The notes: generated by a model from the sequence alone, not told the origin. 64,000 nt of DNA from Butyrivibrio hungatei (GCF_900101605.1 NZ_FMUR01000018.1:26203-90202), one strand, 5' to 3'. Positions 51,600-61,322 are shown, numbered from the stretch's first letter. A program made the numbers and translations.

Positions 51600-52427
51600 A
51601 TGAACTTGCAAGATAAAACATTTGCGGTATTATCTGATGTTCACGGTAATCTTGAAGCATTGGAGAAAGTATTAAAGATTCTCAAGAAAAAGGGTATTAG
51701 TAATATTGTTTTTCTTGGGGATGCATTGGGATATGGAGCTGATCCGGTTAAATGCTTTACAATGCTTCAAGATATTAGTTCTGTTTTTTTAATGGGTAAT
51801 CATGAGGCAATGATTATTGAACCTTCGCAAAAAAAGAGTTGTTTATGCAATGAGTCTTATGAGTGGACAAAGGAAGTTATTCCGTCTGAAATATTTGAAA
51901 AGCTGAAGGAATTGCCGTTTGATTATGTTAATGAAAAAATGGGTTTTTATCATGCGACTCCCAATAATTCTTTATGCAATTGGAAATACTTAAATGATTT
52001 AGATGATATTATTGCAGCATTCGATAAGCTGTCTAATATCATTTCGTTTTATGGGCATACCCATAGACCTCGAGTTGTTATAATCGGTGAAGAAATCACA
52101 GACAAGTTAATAACGCGAACAACAAAATTTCGAATTGATTGTGAAAAACAGCGTTGCTGTATTAATCCGGGAAGTATTGGGCAGTCAAGAGATGCAAGCA
52201 CAAAGCTTTCACTGGCAATATGCAGATTTGATGGGCAATATCTTGATGTAAGGATAGAACGTCACAGATATAATTATTTGAAGGCATATTTGAAGGTGAG
52301 AATAAATGGATGTGGAGCTGACAACGCAAATTATCTGATAAGAGAAAAGTGGAGAAAGTCTATTTATGAAAATATTGGTAACTGGTGCGAATGGTTTCAT
52401 AGGAAAAAGAGTATGCGAATTACTTGA
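51600..52427 (+). CDS. Metallophosphoesterase (calcineurin-like)
   Basis: The product has 275 residues and its start is 5 bases after the aminotransferase stop. The two-metal phosphoesterase signature is complete: LSDVHGN, FLGDALGYG, LMGNHEAMI, and FYGHTHRPRVV, with INPGSIGQSRD near the end, as in YfcE/ApaH-like phosphatases. The substrate could be a sugar phosphate or a nucleotide by-product; a phosphoesterase inside a glycan operon is unusual. The last 62 bases overlap the next gene in another frame. Confidence 0.84.
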   Translation: MNLQDKTFAVLSDVHGNLEALEKVLKILKKKGISNIVFLGDALGYGADPVKCFTMLQDISSVFLMGNHEAMIIEPSQKKSCLCNESYEWTKEVIPSEIFEKLKELPFDYVNEKMGFYHATPNNSLCNWKYLNDLDDIIAAFDKLSNIISFYGHTHRPRVVIIGEEITDKLITRTTKFRIDCEKQRCCINPGSIGQSRDASTKLSLAICRFDGQYLDVRIERHRYNYLKAYLKVRINGCGADNANYLIREKWRKSIYENIGNWCEWFHRKKSMRIT

Positions 52428-53214
52428 AGAAAAGAAAATTGGTTATTGCAGTGGAACACGAGAATGTTTTCAAATGGACAACATAGAGTCAATGAGAAAG
52501 TTTTTGATTGAGAATTCCATTACAAATATTATTCACTTGGCTGCAAGGGCAAATAGTTCTGATGAAAAGGAGTTGTTTGACTCAAATATTGTGGGCTTAT
52601 ACAAACTTTTACAGGCACTTAGTGGAACTAGTGTAAGAAACATAACATTTGCTTCTGGAAATAATGTTTATGGTGAGTTGCATGACAAGAATATCGATGA
52701 AGAAGCGCTTTGTATTCCTGCAGAAGAAAATATTTATGGATTATCAAAATATGTTGGAGAGCTTCTTATAACAGATATGCTAAAAAAAACAGATATAAGT
52801 TTTTCGATTTTGAGAATAGCTGATGTTTATGGTCCAGGACAGAAATATGGAAATCTAATAAAAGCCTTAGTAAGGGCTGTTGCACAGCACGATGTAATAA
52901 AGCTTTATGGTGAAGGAAAACGAATTAGAGATTATATTTATATAGATGACGTAGCTGAAGGCCTCATTCATGCTTCAATCAATGAACTTAATGGTGTATA
53001 TAATCTTTCCACCGGTGTAGGAACCAGTGTAAAAGAGTTAGTAAATATAGGAATTGAGCTGAGTGAAGGCAAGTCGTCAGTTGAGAAATTTGAGCTGGAT
53101 TCGGAGGATGATTCCAGAATAGTATTAAACCCCTTTAAAATAAGTAATACCGGATATAAAGCCAATATAACTGTTAAAGAAGGATTACGCAGATGCGTAG
53201 AGGAGTACAAATGA
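52366..53214 (+). CDS. NAD-dependent epimerase/dehydratase (extended SDR)
   Basis: The product has 282 residues. The Rossmann start KILVTGANGFIGKRVCELLE, IIHLAARANSS, and the catalytic YGLSKYVGE (Tyr-x3-Lys) are clear, with DVYGPGQKYG and GEGKRIRDYIYIDDVAEGLI typical of nucleotide-sugar 4-epimerases/dehydratases. It probably makes or converts the sugar used by this block. It begins 62 bases inside the phosphoesterase gene and its TGA stop overlaps the ATG of the ATP-grasp gene. Confidence 0.86.
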   Translation: MKILVTGANGFIGKRVCELLEEKKIGYCSGTRECFQMDNIESMRKFLIENSITNIIHLAARANSSDEKELFDSNIVGLYKLLQALSGTSVRNITFASGNNVYGELHDKNIDEEALCIPAEENIYGLSKYVGELLITDMLKKTDISFSILRIADVYGPGQKYGNLIKALVRAVAQHDVIKLYGEGKRIRDYIYIDDVAEGLIHASINELNGVYNLSTGVGTSVKELVNIGIELSEGKSSVEKFELDSEDDSRIVLNPFKISNTGYKANITVKEGLRRCVEEYK

Positions 53215-54230
53215 GGCTTAATATATTAGTTACAGGTGCAGGCAGTACTATGGGGCAGAGTGTAATGAAAGCTCTGCTTATGTCTAAATATGGAAGTGAA
53301 GTATATATTCATGTGACAAATTCAGAACAACTTGGAGCAGGATTCTTTTTGTCAGAAAGAGTGGTTGGAAGACATATCGTTCCAATAGCAAAAGATCCGA
53401 GTTATATTGATGAAATAATAAAGATATGTAAAAAATTTGCAATTGATGGCATTTTTTCCGGTACAGAGCATGAAATATACGCTCTGTCATATGGTGCTGA
53501 AAGAATAAAGAAAGAAACAGGTGCAATTGTTTTTCTTTCCAGACCGGAAATTGTCGATCTTGGTACAGATAAATATAAAACTTATAAAGCATTTAAAGAA
53601 AATGGATTACCTTTCCCGGAAACTGCATTATTTGATGATTATAAGAAATTGATAGATAAAGTTGGCGGATTTCCTATTTTTATGAAGCCAAGAATAGCAT
53701 CAGCTTCTAGAAATATATTTAAAATTTCGTCCGAGGAAGAACTGTTCGAAAAGAAATTCACTGATTCAGAGAATATTATCTTACAGGAGTTTCTGAATAG
53801 TGATATAGAGTATACTGCCGAAGCATTTTGCGATAAAGATGGAAAAGTTGTAGGTGTTATACCTATGATCAGAAATCTTGAATACGGAATGTCTTATTAT
53901 GGAAAGATAGATGATAATGCAGAGGTTATAAGAGTTACAAAAATGGTAGCTGATGCATTAAAACCGGAAGGCGCAATAAATGTGCAAATGAGATTGGTGA
54001 ATGGAAAGGCTATTCCTTTTGAAATCAACACAAGATTTTCATCGACAGAATGTGTAAGAGCCCACTATGGATTTAATTCCGTTGAAGCGGCTATAGATAA
54101 TTATCTTTATGGTATGGAAGTAGACCTTAATAACTGGAGAAAAGGAATGTTCATGAGATATTGGCATGAATGCTATTTTGATGAAAAAGACATTCCCGGC
54201 GCTGTTTTTTCTGTAAAAGCTATAGGTTAA
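53211..54230 (+). CDS. ATP-grasp ligase (CarB-like)
   Basis: The product has about 339 residues. ATG 53211 is preceded by AGGAG (53201-53205) and shares ATGA with the previous stop; ATG 53193 would be upstream of that site. An N-terminal Rossmann-like domain (LNILVTGAGSTMGQSVMKAL) is followed by the ATP-grasp fold: DKYKTYKAFKENGLPFPET, GGFPIFMKPRIASASRNIF, ILQEFLNSDIEYTAEAF and the metal-binding FEINTRFSS. Such ligases join a carboxylate to an amine through an acyl-phosphate. Beside a sugar aminotransferase, the likely job is to attach an amino acid or acid to an amino-sugar, or to make such a group; this is inference. Confidence 0.84.
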   Translation: MRLNILVTGAGSTMGQSVMKALLMSKYGSEVYIHVTNSEQLGAGFFLSERVVGRHIVPIAKDPSYIDEIIKICKKFAIDGIFSGTEHEIYALSYGAERIKKETGAIVFLSRPEIVDLGTDKYKTYKAFKENGLPFPETALFDDYKKLIDKVGGFPIFMKPRIASASRNIFKISSEEELFEKKFTDSENIILQEFLNSDIEYTAEAFCDKDGKVVGVIPMIRNLEYGMSYYGKIDDNAEVIRVTKMVADALKPEGAINVQMRLVNGKAIPFEINTRFSSTECVRAHYGFNSVEAAIDNYLYGMEVDLNNWRKGMFMRYWHECYFDEKDIPGAVFSVKAIG

Positions 54231-54302
54231 GGCGCTTATAGGTTATAAACATCTAATAAGTACGACAGGGTAGAAAGTATAGGAGTTAATCAGAATAAGA
54301 GA

Positions 54303-56516
54303 ATGAAGAAAATACTTATTGTTTATTCAGCAAGAATACCTTCCGTTGAGCTTGTACTAAAGATTATATATGAGTTTAGTAAGAATGGTGTTGTAGATAT
54401 AACAGAAAAGCAGGTTATTGATGTAAGAAAAAAGCATATTGAGAATGCTGATGTAATTCTTGCGATAAGACCATTTGAAATTAGTTCTTATGGGATTATT
54501 AAAGCTTCAAAACAGGCCGGAAAGGAAATAATAGTATATTTGGATGATGACCTCCTACATCTTCCACATGTTTACTCTAGCAAATTAAGAAAAATATTCA
54601 CAGTTGCGATGTATAAGCGCAACTGCATGTATTTAAAGAAAATACTTAGTAAGTGTGATGTATTATGGGGATCCGGAAACGTGTTGACGGATCACTATTG
54701 TAAATATGTAAAAAATGGAAGATGCGTAAATACAGATGTTACTATTGATATCAGCAGAAGAAGGCCTGTTTCTGTTCGTGGAGAAAAAGTTAATATCTTA
54801 TATACTGGTAGCAGTAATCATTACGCGCAGTTAAATTCTTTTATTATTCCGGCAGTAAATAAACTTGCATCAAAATATGAGAATATAATCCTGACATGTG
54901 TAGGATTTAGGGCTGAAAAAATAGAAAAGTGTAACGCAGAATTAAAATGCTATCCTTGGTTTGATAGTTATGATGATTATTACAAGTTTATTTTAGACCA
55001 ATCATTTGATATAGGTGTAGCACCAATTGAACAAACTGAGTTCTATCGTTGCAAATACTATAATAAATTTGTTGAGTATAGTCTGTTGGGGACCGTTGGT
55101 ATATATACGAATGATTTCCCGTATAAATCTATAGTGATTGATAAAGAAAATGGCATAATGGTGGACAATACAGTAGAAGCGTGGGCGTCCGGAATAGAAT
55201 ATGCGATTATTCATGAACAAGAATGCTACAACATGGTAAAAAAGGCACAAGAGTGTTGCGAGCAAAGATTTAATATTGTTACTTTAATGAAATCAATTGA
55301 AGAAAAGTTGCCGGAACTGTTTTTATTGCAAGAAAAAGAAAAATGTACAAAAGTGAGATTTTGTCCGCATTTTGTTATTAATTACGCTAGAAAGTATGCA
55401 AATAAATTTGTAAAGTATCATGAAAAAGTAAAAGATAAAAAAAGTAATATTTTATTGGTTTATACAGGCGTAACAAGTACAACGCCAATTATAAGTAGTG
55501 CGCTTGCTAAGGTTGCAGAAAGAAGCAATTCCTGTGTTGTAATAAAGGACAGTTGCATGGTGGCAAGAAAGGATATTATAAAATCTGATGTCATCGTGTT
55601 TTCTCGTGGTGCAGACCCGTATATGGCGAGTATAGCTAAAGCTGCAAAACAGGCAGAGAGATTCTGCGTATTATACCTTGATGATGATCTGTATGCATAT
55701 AATAAAGGCAATGATTATGGAAAGGCACTAATCGATTGTCTTGCAAATTGTGATGTATTATGGGTATCAAATCCACTACTTGGTGAAAGATACAAAGAGT
55801 ACAATAATGAAATCAGATGCGTTGTTTCAAAACTATACGAAGAGATAAAGGAAGTATATCCGCCATCAGATTATTCAGATGAAGTGACTATTTTGTACGC
55901 CGGTTCTCCGGCTCATCGTGATGTGTTACAAGAGTTGATCGTCCCTGCTCTGAATAAACTATATGAGAAAAATCAACATTTTAAAGCTGTTTTTGCAGGG
56001 CTTGATACGGATTCTTTGAAAGAGTGTAAATTTCCAATTGATTATATACCATGGACTAATGATGGTGATAAATATCGAAAAAGAGTTGCAGAGCTAAATG
56101 CAAATATAGGACTTGGAGTTATATTGGATACAGAATTCGGGAATTGTAAGTTATATAATAAATGGCTTGAATATACTAAATTAGGTGTTTCAGGAATATA
56201 TTCTGATGTAACACCATATAGATTAATTGTAAATGATGGAATAAATGGTCTTCTGACTGGCAATTCTTCGGATGAGTGGGCCAATATGATTGAGAAACTC
56301 ATTGAAGACAAAGCGTTATGCGCGTCAGTCATTGATAATGCGCAAAAACAGTTAAAAGAAGAATTTATTGATAATGATATTGCTAAAGAGATAACGGAAA
56401 TTATTCCGGAATTTGAAAGCTATTTTGCACCAAATAGAAGAGTTAGATATAAAGATAATGTTTGGCTTGGAATTGCAAAAACTATTTGGCGTAGGTTGAG
56501 AGGTTATAGATTATGA
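54303..56516 (+). CDS. Tandemly duplicated GT-B glycosyltransferase-like protein
   Basis: The 737-residue protein is made of two homologous halves. Half 1 (about 1-345) has KKILIVYSARIPSVELVLKI, VYLDDDLLHLP, VNILYTGSSNHYAQLNSFII and CKYYNKFVEYSLLGTVGIYT. Half 2 (about 385-700) has SNILLVYTGVTSTTPIISSA, LYLDDDLYAYN, VTILYAGSPAHRDVLQELIV and CKLYNKWLEYTKLGVSGIYS. Each ends with an NGLL/NGIM loop and a helix. This is the GT-B layout of GT4-like enzymes; the YLDDD motif is also seen, modified, in the second half of the 880-residue protein downstream. Two active sites could add two sugars in sequence. The gene is AT-rich, follows a 72-base gap, and shares ATGA with the GNAT gene. Confidence 0.75.
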   Translation: MKKILIVYSARIPSVELVLKIIYEFSKNGVVDITEKQVIDVRKKHIENADVILAIRPFEISSYGIIKASKQAGKEIIVYLDDDLLHLPHVYSSKLRKIFTVAMYKRNCMYLKKILSKCDVLWGSGNVLTDHYCKYVKNGRCVNTDVTIDISRRRPVSVRGEKVNILYTGSSNHYAQLNSFIIPAVNKLASKYENIILTCVGFRAEKIEKCNAELKCYPWFDSYDDYYKFILDQSFDIGVAPIEQTEFYRCKYYNKFVEYSLLGTVGIYTNDFPYKSIVIDKENGIMVDNTVEAWASGIEYAIIHEQECYNMVKKAQECCEQRFNIVTLMKSIEEKLPELFLLQEKEKCTKVRFCPHFVINYARKYANKFVKYHEKVKDKKSNILLVYTGVTSTTPIISSALAKVAERSNSCVVIKDSCMVARKDIIKSDVIVFSRGADPYMASIAKAAKQAERFCVLYLDDDLYAYNKGNDYGKALIDCLANCDVLWVSNPLLGERYKEYNNEIRCVVSKLYEEIKEVYPPSDYSDEVTILYAGSPAHRDVLQELIVPALNKLYEKNQHFKAVFAGLDTDSLKECKFPIDYIPWTNDGDKYRKRVAELNANIGLGVILDTEFGNCKLYNKWLEYTKLGVSGIYSDVTPYRLIVNDGINGLLTGNSSDEWANMIEKLIEDKALCASVIDNAQKQLKEEFIDNDIAKEITEIIPEFESYFAPNRRVRYKDNVWLGIAKTIWRRLRGYRL

Positions 56517-57010
56517 ATCATAATTTTGTGGCAGAAAATGATAAAATACGTATTAAACCAATGACTGACGAAGAAAGTGAGCAGTATCGTTTACTTAGAA
56601 ACAGAAAAGACAATGCACCTTTCTTTTTTACATCAATCACGATAACGAAAGAAATGCAACGCAAGTGGTTTGAAAAATATTTATGTGATGATTCTCAGCT
56701 GATGTTTTCTATATATGAAAAGGCGACCGATGCATTTATTGGTGGCGTTAGCATATATGGTGTTAATACCAAAAAAGGTGAAGCTGAGGTTGGTAGAATA
56801 ATTATTGATAAAGAAATTGCTTCTGGAAAGTATTATGGAGCTCAAAGTATTGAGTTGGTAAGTGAAGTTGCCAAAAATGAATTGGGATTAAAGAGCCTAT
56901 ATGCCAGTATTTATTCTTCAAATATTCCTAGTTTGAAAGCGTTTAGGGATGCGGGATACAAAGATGAAGAAATAAAGGATAATATAACAAAAGTAAGGAT
57001 TGAATTGTGA
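56513..57010 (+). CDS. GNAT family N-acetyltransferase
   Basis: The product has 165 residues of the RimJ/RimL type. IRIKPMTDEESEQYRLLRN, FIGGVSIYGVN with EAEVGRIIIDKEIASGKYYG (acetyl-CoA loop region) and LYASIYSSNIPSLKAFRDAG are the typical strands and C-terminal loop. In glycan clusters such enzymes commonly acetylate the amino group of a nucleotide-linked amino-sugar. ATG 56513 overlaps the preceding stop and the 3' end overlaps the permease start, so the three genes are coupled. Confidence 0.83.
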   Translation: MNHNFVAENDKIRIKPMTDEESEQYRLLRNRKDNAPFFFTSITITKEMQRKWFEKYLCDDSQLMFSIYEKATDAFIGGVSIYGVNTKKGEAEVGRIIIDKEIASGKYYGAQSIELVSEVAKNELGLKSLYASIYSSNIPSLKAFRDAGYKDEEIKDNITKVRIEL

Positions 57011-57807
57011 AAAGTATGAGATGTTTAAAAGAGTATTTCAAAGGAATATGGAAAGATAGGTATGTATTGATCAGTTTAGTAAGACAGGATCTTCAGATGA
57101 AATATAATCGTTCTATATTGGGGGTTGCTTGGCAGATAATAACGCCGCTAGGGCTTTCATTTATAATTGGTGCGGTTTATTCGATTATTTATGGGGTGAG
57201 CCCGATTGAATTTATGCCTATTCTTTTTTCGGGATTAAATCCGTGGCTTTTTGTTACGAGTAGCGCCGACGGAGGAACTAATTCATATATAAGTGCTGAA
57301 GGGTATTTGAAACAAACACAAGTAAGTCCACAGATTTTTCCAATTAGGACAGTGTTGGTAGCGTTTATTAATTTACTATATGCTATGGGAGCTTTTTTTA
57401 TTGTATATCTATTTTTACAGCCCCAGAATTTTTCATTATGTATGTTGGCAATAATACCTGGATTAATCATTATATTGTTGGCAGGTGTTGGATTGGCTAA
57501 TTTTTCCAGTGCTATAACAGTGAATGTTAGGGATTTCCAACCGCTGCAGAGTCTGATTCTTCAGGGCGTTTTTTATGCGACACCGATTATTTATTTGCCT
57601 ACAATGCTAGATGAGAAGGGGTATTCGTTAGTATATAAATTGAATCCTTTTTATCACATAATCAATGTCGTTAGAAGTGCTGCTTTAGGTATGGGAACAG
57701 AGTCGGTTACATATTATTTCGAAGTTTTTGCTTGTGTGACAGTATTCTTTTTGATAAGTGCAGTAGTGACTATGAAAAATAATCATGGTATTGCCATGAA
57801 GTTATAG
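57007..57807 (+). CDS. ABC-2 type polysaccharide export permease (TagG/Wzm-like)
   Basis: This 266-residue membrane protein has six hydrophobic helices. The amphipathic N-terminus LISLVRQDLQMKYNRSILG with VAWQIITPLGLSFIIGAVYS and the late YKLNPFYHIINVVRSAALGM motif are characteristic of permeases that export undecaprenyl-linked teichoic acid or O-antigen chains. GTG 57007 overlaps the GNAT stop; ATG 57016 is an alternative start. It forms the transporter with the ATPase that follows after 12 bases. Confidence 0.9.
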   Translation: MKSMRCLKEYFKGIWKDRYVLISLVRQDLQMKYNRSILGVAWQIITPLGLSFIIGAVYSIIYGVSPIEFMPILFSGLNPWLFVTSSADGGTNSYISAEGYLKQTQVSPQIFPIRTVLVAFINLLYAMGAFFIVYLFLQPQNFSLCMLAIIPGLIIILLAGVGLANFSSAITVNVRDFQPLQSLILQGVFYATPIIYLPTMLDEKGYSLVYKLNPFYHIINVVRSAALGMGTESVTYYFEVFACVTVFFLISAVVTMKNNHGIAMKL

Positions 57808-57819
57808 GAGTTGAGTTCG

Positions 57820-58557
57820 ATGAGTTATATAGAACTGGAAAATATAGATTTAGTATTTAATGTTTGGCACCAAAAAAGGATTAAGGATGTAATTATTCCT
57901 GGAAGTAATAAGTTTAGTGATTATAGCGACGGAAAGGTACATGCTATTGATAATTTAAGTCTGTCACTAAAAGACGGAGACAGGTTGGCAATCATTGGTC
58001 ATAATGGAGCAGGAAAAAGTACATTGCTTAAAGTTATTTCGGGAATATATCCTCCATCAAGCGGAACGATGAAAGTTGTGGGGAATATTTCAAGCATGTT
58101 TGAGCTTGCTACAGGCTTCGAAATGGAACAGAGTGGTTGGAACAATATCTATCTTCGTGGTTTGATGCTTGGATTAAGCCCTCAAGAAATTAAGAGTAAA
58201 ATGGACGAAATTGCCGAATTCTCAGAACTTGGTAATTATCTTAATATGCCGGTAAAGTATTATTCGTCGGGTATGTTTGTCAGATTAGCTTTTTCAGTCT
58301 CCACAGCTATTGAACCAGATATTTTGCTGTTAGATGAGATAATTGCTGCGGGAGATGCGGCTTTTTTGGATAAAGCAAATAAAAGATTGCAGAAGATGAT
58401 TAATACTTCTAAGATAATGGTTTTTGTAACACATAATATGCAATCGGCTTTATCAATGTGTAATAAATGTATATGGATGCAGCAAGGAAAGATAATGCTT
58501 TCTGGAAGCCCAGAATTTGTTACAAATGAATATCTTAATAAAAGTATGAATAGATAG
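57820..58557 (+). CDS. ABC transporter ATPase for polysaccharide export (TagH/Wzt-like, short form)
   Basis: The product has 245 residues; TAGGAG at 57805-57810 supports ATG 57820 over the upstream TTG. It shows Walker A IIGHNGAGKSTLLK, ISGIYPPSSG, Q-loop-region NISSMFELATGFEMEQSG, signature YYSSGMFVRLAFSVS, Walker B ILLLDEIIAAGD and the His switch FVTHNMQSAL, all typical of the Wzt/TagH subfamily. The length stops just after the nucleotide-binding domain, so the C-terminal carbohydrate-recognition domain of longer Wzt proteins is absent. Confidence 0.92.
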   Translation: MSYIELENIDLVFNVWHQKRIKDVIIPGSNKFSDYSDGKVHAIDNLSLSLKDGDRLAIIGHNGAGKSTLLKVISGIYPPSSGTMKVVGNISSMFELATGFEMEQSGWNNIYLRGLMLGLSPQEIKSKMDEIAEFSELGNYLNMPVKYYSSGMFVRLAFSVSTAIEPDILLLDEIIAAGDAAFLDKANKRLQKMINTSKIMVFVTHNMQSALSMCNKCIWMQQGKIMLSGSPEFVTNEYLNKSMNR

Positions 58558-58644
58558 AACGTTTAGTGCTGATTTTAGAATATATAAGAGGCATCGAAAG
58601 TTTGTTGGTGTTTATTAATTGATAACGAAGGTGGAGGGATTTTC

Positions 58645-61287
58645 ATGAAAAAAGTTTTAGTACTATCACCTACGAGCGGTTCAGCGGGTGTGGATATATG
58701 TTTATTGCATTTTGTTAAAGAATTGAACAAAAAACTTGATATAACTGTGATTTTACCACCAGGTGCTTTTTTAATAGAAAAATTCAGAGAATACAATGTA
58801 AATGTATATGAACTTCCTTTAGAGTGGTGGTTTTATCCAAGCGTTTCGATGGCTGAAATAAAAAATAAACTCTATAGAAGAAATGAAGTCATACATAGAA
58901 TAGTAGATATTATCAAATATGAAAAAATTGATTATGTATTATCTAATACGACAACATCTTGGGATGGATTTTTTGCAAGTTCATTATGTGGTATACCGCA
59001 TTTTTTTTGGATGCATGCTAAATATGTAGATAATATTTATACTAATCTTTCATTAGAAGAAAAAAAAGCTCTGTATAAAATTATGAGTATAGGTTCGGAG
59101 AAAATAATATGCTGTTCATCAACTTTAGCAAGGCAGATGGAAGAAATTATAGATAATGTTGCCTATGTGCAAAATGGTATAGATTTAGATGAGTATGTAG
59201 AAAACTATGATATTGGTAAGAATGATACTTTTAATATACTTACATTGGGACATTACAATGCAAACAAAAATATTGAGTTGATGCTTAGAGCGATATTATT
59301 AATCAGAGAAAAGGCGCCTAATGTATATAATAATATTAGATATTGCTGTTATGGTCCGGCTGAAGCTGATTATTATAGAGAACTTAAGAGCTTTGTTGAA
59401 AAAAATGGGTTAGTTGATAAAGTGTTTCTAAATGAATATTTGGAGACACCTAGCATTGTGTTGAAGGAAGCAGATTTATATGCCAATATTTCTATAACGG
59501 AAACTTTACCTTTGTCTGTAATGGAGGCTATGGCAACTGGATTGCCATGTATAGTTACTCCGACTGATGGAGGGAAAATAATTGTAGAAGATAATGTATC
59601 AGGTTTTATCTGTGATACTGAAAATATAATTGCCGAAAAAATAATAGAATTGTTTAATGATAGAGAAAAACTTAAAATTATGGGCATGAATGCCAGAAGA
59701 AGGGTTGAGGAATTTTTTTCGTTAAAAAATTATAATGATTTTATCCAGTTTTTTAGTGGTGAAAATCATAATACTATGATGTTAGCAGATATGATTAAAA
59801 TTCTGTGTGATAGAACAAGTAACATGAAGGTGCGTGTTTTAGTAATATATCCTGAAGCGGCTCAAGCAACTTTCGCTATTGCGGCAGAATTGCCATTGGA
59901 ATTGTTAAAAAAGGATGGAAAGGTTGTTCCAAAATATACAGGATTGGCTAATGTAAGTGAAAAAGATATTTATGAATCAGATGTAGTATTTTGCGTCAGG
60001 TACTATCATGAAGAGGTTCAGAGTCTGATTGATGTGGCACATAAGTTTGGAAAAAAATGGATATGGTACATTGATGATAATTATGATGCAATTAAGTTTT
60101 CTGGAGATGGGATAATTGATCATGTTTCTGTAAAAAATGATTTGTATGAAAGGATGTTTTCTAAAGCAGATTGCACAATTGTAAATAATCGTACAATCTA
60201 TGAACTTGGTAGGAAGATTACGCCAAATATAAGATTATTGCCAACATATCAAATTTTAGATAGTAATTTTAATTCTGATAATGAAAAAGGGTGTATTACT
60301 TTTGGGTTCATGGGAACATTGGGACGTGATGGTGATTTTACTAATGTGACAAGAGCAATAGTTAAAATTATTGAGAAGTATGGTGATAAGATCAAGGTTG
60401 AATTCATTGGTTACATACCAAAAGAATTGGATTCGTATTCTAATGTTGAACATTTTGAATTTATAAACGACTATATGAGTTTTAGAAAGTTTTTTGTGTC
60501 TCGCCATTGGGATTTTGCTTTAGCGCCTCTAAAAGATTCTGAGTTTAACAATAGCAAAACTAATAATAAATATCGTGAATATTCTTCGATGAGAATTCCT
60601 GCTATTTATAGTGATATTAGTACATATAATAAATGTGTAGAAGATCACTATAATGGTCTCTTAGTTAGAGATACTGTTGATGAATGGTTTGATGCGATGG
60701 ATGAGCTTGTGCTTAACAGTAAGTTACGAATTCAGCTGGCAGAAAAAGCATATGAAGATATACAGAAAAATTATTCAATTTATAGTTATGCTGATAGATT
60801 ACTGGATGCAATATATGAGAATTGTGCTAGTAAAACTAGTGAGAAATATTTGGCAGATGAAGAAGTATTAAATGAAAATAGAAGATGGTTAATTCATGAT
60901 AAACATATAGCTGATAACATGTATTTTACCGGAGGGATACATCGTAAAAGATATTCTGAATATATATATGTTGATGAGCTGAAGTATATAAAAATGTGTT
61001 TTGCAAAAACTGTTGATGGACCAGTAAGTGGTATAGTAGATATTATAATCAAGGATGATAGAAGAAATACTATTACTGATTTTAGAGAGAATTTAGAAAA
61101 TATTGAATGGAATATGTGGACACGCATTCCTTGCAACACTTTTTTTAATATGCGAAATCGCAAGATTTATGTTGATATAAGGTTTAAGTATAAAAAAGAT
61201 AGTGTAAAGGTTGGAGTATGGGAGTACAGAAATAAGAAAAAATTATTTTCAAAAATTCATAAGGGACATTTATATTTGGATTATTGA
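58645..61287 (+). CDS. Multidomain glycosyltransferase: GT4 domain, second GT-B domain and C-terminal beta domain
   Basis: The product has 880 residues. Residues 1-375 are a GT4 enzyme (LVLSPTSGSAGVDICLLHFV; ILTLGHYNANKNIELMLRAI; E-x7-E in NISITETLPLSVMEAMATG). Residues about 392-725 are another GT-B unit resembling each half of the protein at 54303 (VRVLVIYPEAAQATFAIAAE, WIWYIDDNYDAIKF, FGFMGTLGRDGDF, NNKYREYSSMRIPAIYSDI, YNGLLV). The last 140 residues are strand-rich (KYIKMCFAKTVDGPVSGIVD, RKIYVDIRFKYKKDSVKVGV) and look like an accessory carbohydrate-binding domain. GGTGGAGGG precedes ATG 58645. It follows the exporter genes after an 87-base gap, with very AT-rich codons. It could add several residues of a repeat unit. 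Confidence 0.78.
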   Translation: MKKVLVLSPTSGSAGVDICLLHFVKELNKKLDITVILPPGAFLIEKFREYNVNVYELPLEWWFYPSVSMAEIKNKLYRRNEVIHRIVDIIKYEKIDYVLSNTTTSWDGFFASSLCGIPHFFWMHAKYVDNIYTNLSLEEKKALYKIMSIGSEKIICCSSTLARQMEEIIDNVAYVQNGIDLDEYVENYDIGKNDTFNILTLGHYNANKNIELMLRAILLIREKAPNVYNNIRYCCYGPAEADYYRELKSFVEKNGLVDKVFLNEYLETPSIVLKEADLYANISITETLPLSVMEAMATGLPCIVTPTDGGKIIVEDNVSGFICDTENIIAEKIIELFNDREKLKIMGMNARRRVEEFFSLKNYNDFIQFFSGENHNTMMLADMIKILCDRTSNMKVRVLVIYPEAAQATFAIAAELPLELLKKDGKVVPKYTGLANVSEKDIYESDVVFCVRYYHEEVQSLIDVAHKFGKKWIWYIDDNYDAIKFSGDGIIDHVSVKNDLYERMFSKADCTIVNNRTIYELGRKITPNIRLLPTYQILDSNFNSDNEKGCITFGFMGTLGRDGDFTNVTRAIVKIIEKYGDKIKVEFIGYIPKELDSYSNVEHFEFINDYMSFRKFFVSRHWDFALAPLKDSEFNNSKTNNKYREYSSMRIPAIYSDISTYNKCVEDHYNGLLVRDTVDEWFDAMDELVLNSKLRIQLAEKAYEDIQKNYSIYSYADRLLDAIYENCASKTSEKYLADEEVLNENRRWLIHDKHIADNMYFTGGIHRKRYSEYIYVDELKYIKMCFAKTVDGPVSGIVDIIIKDDRRNTITDFRENLENIEWNMWTRIPCNTFFNMRNRKIYVDIRFKYKKDSVKVGVWEYRNKKKLFSKIHKGHLYLDY

Positions 61288-61322
61288 TTTTGTTGAAATA
61301 TTAGGTAAGAGAAGGAGAGCCT

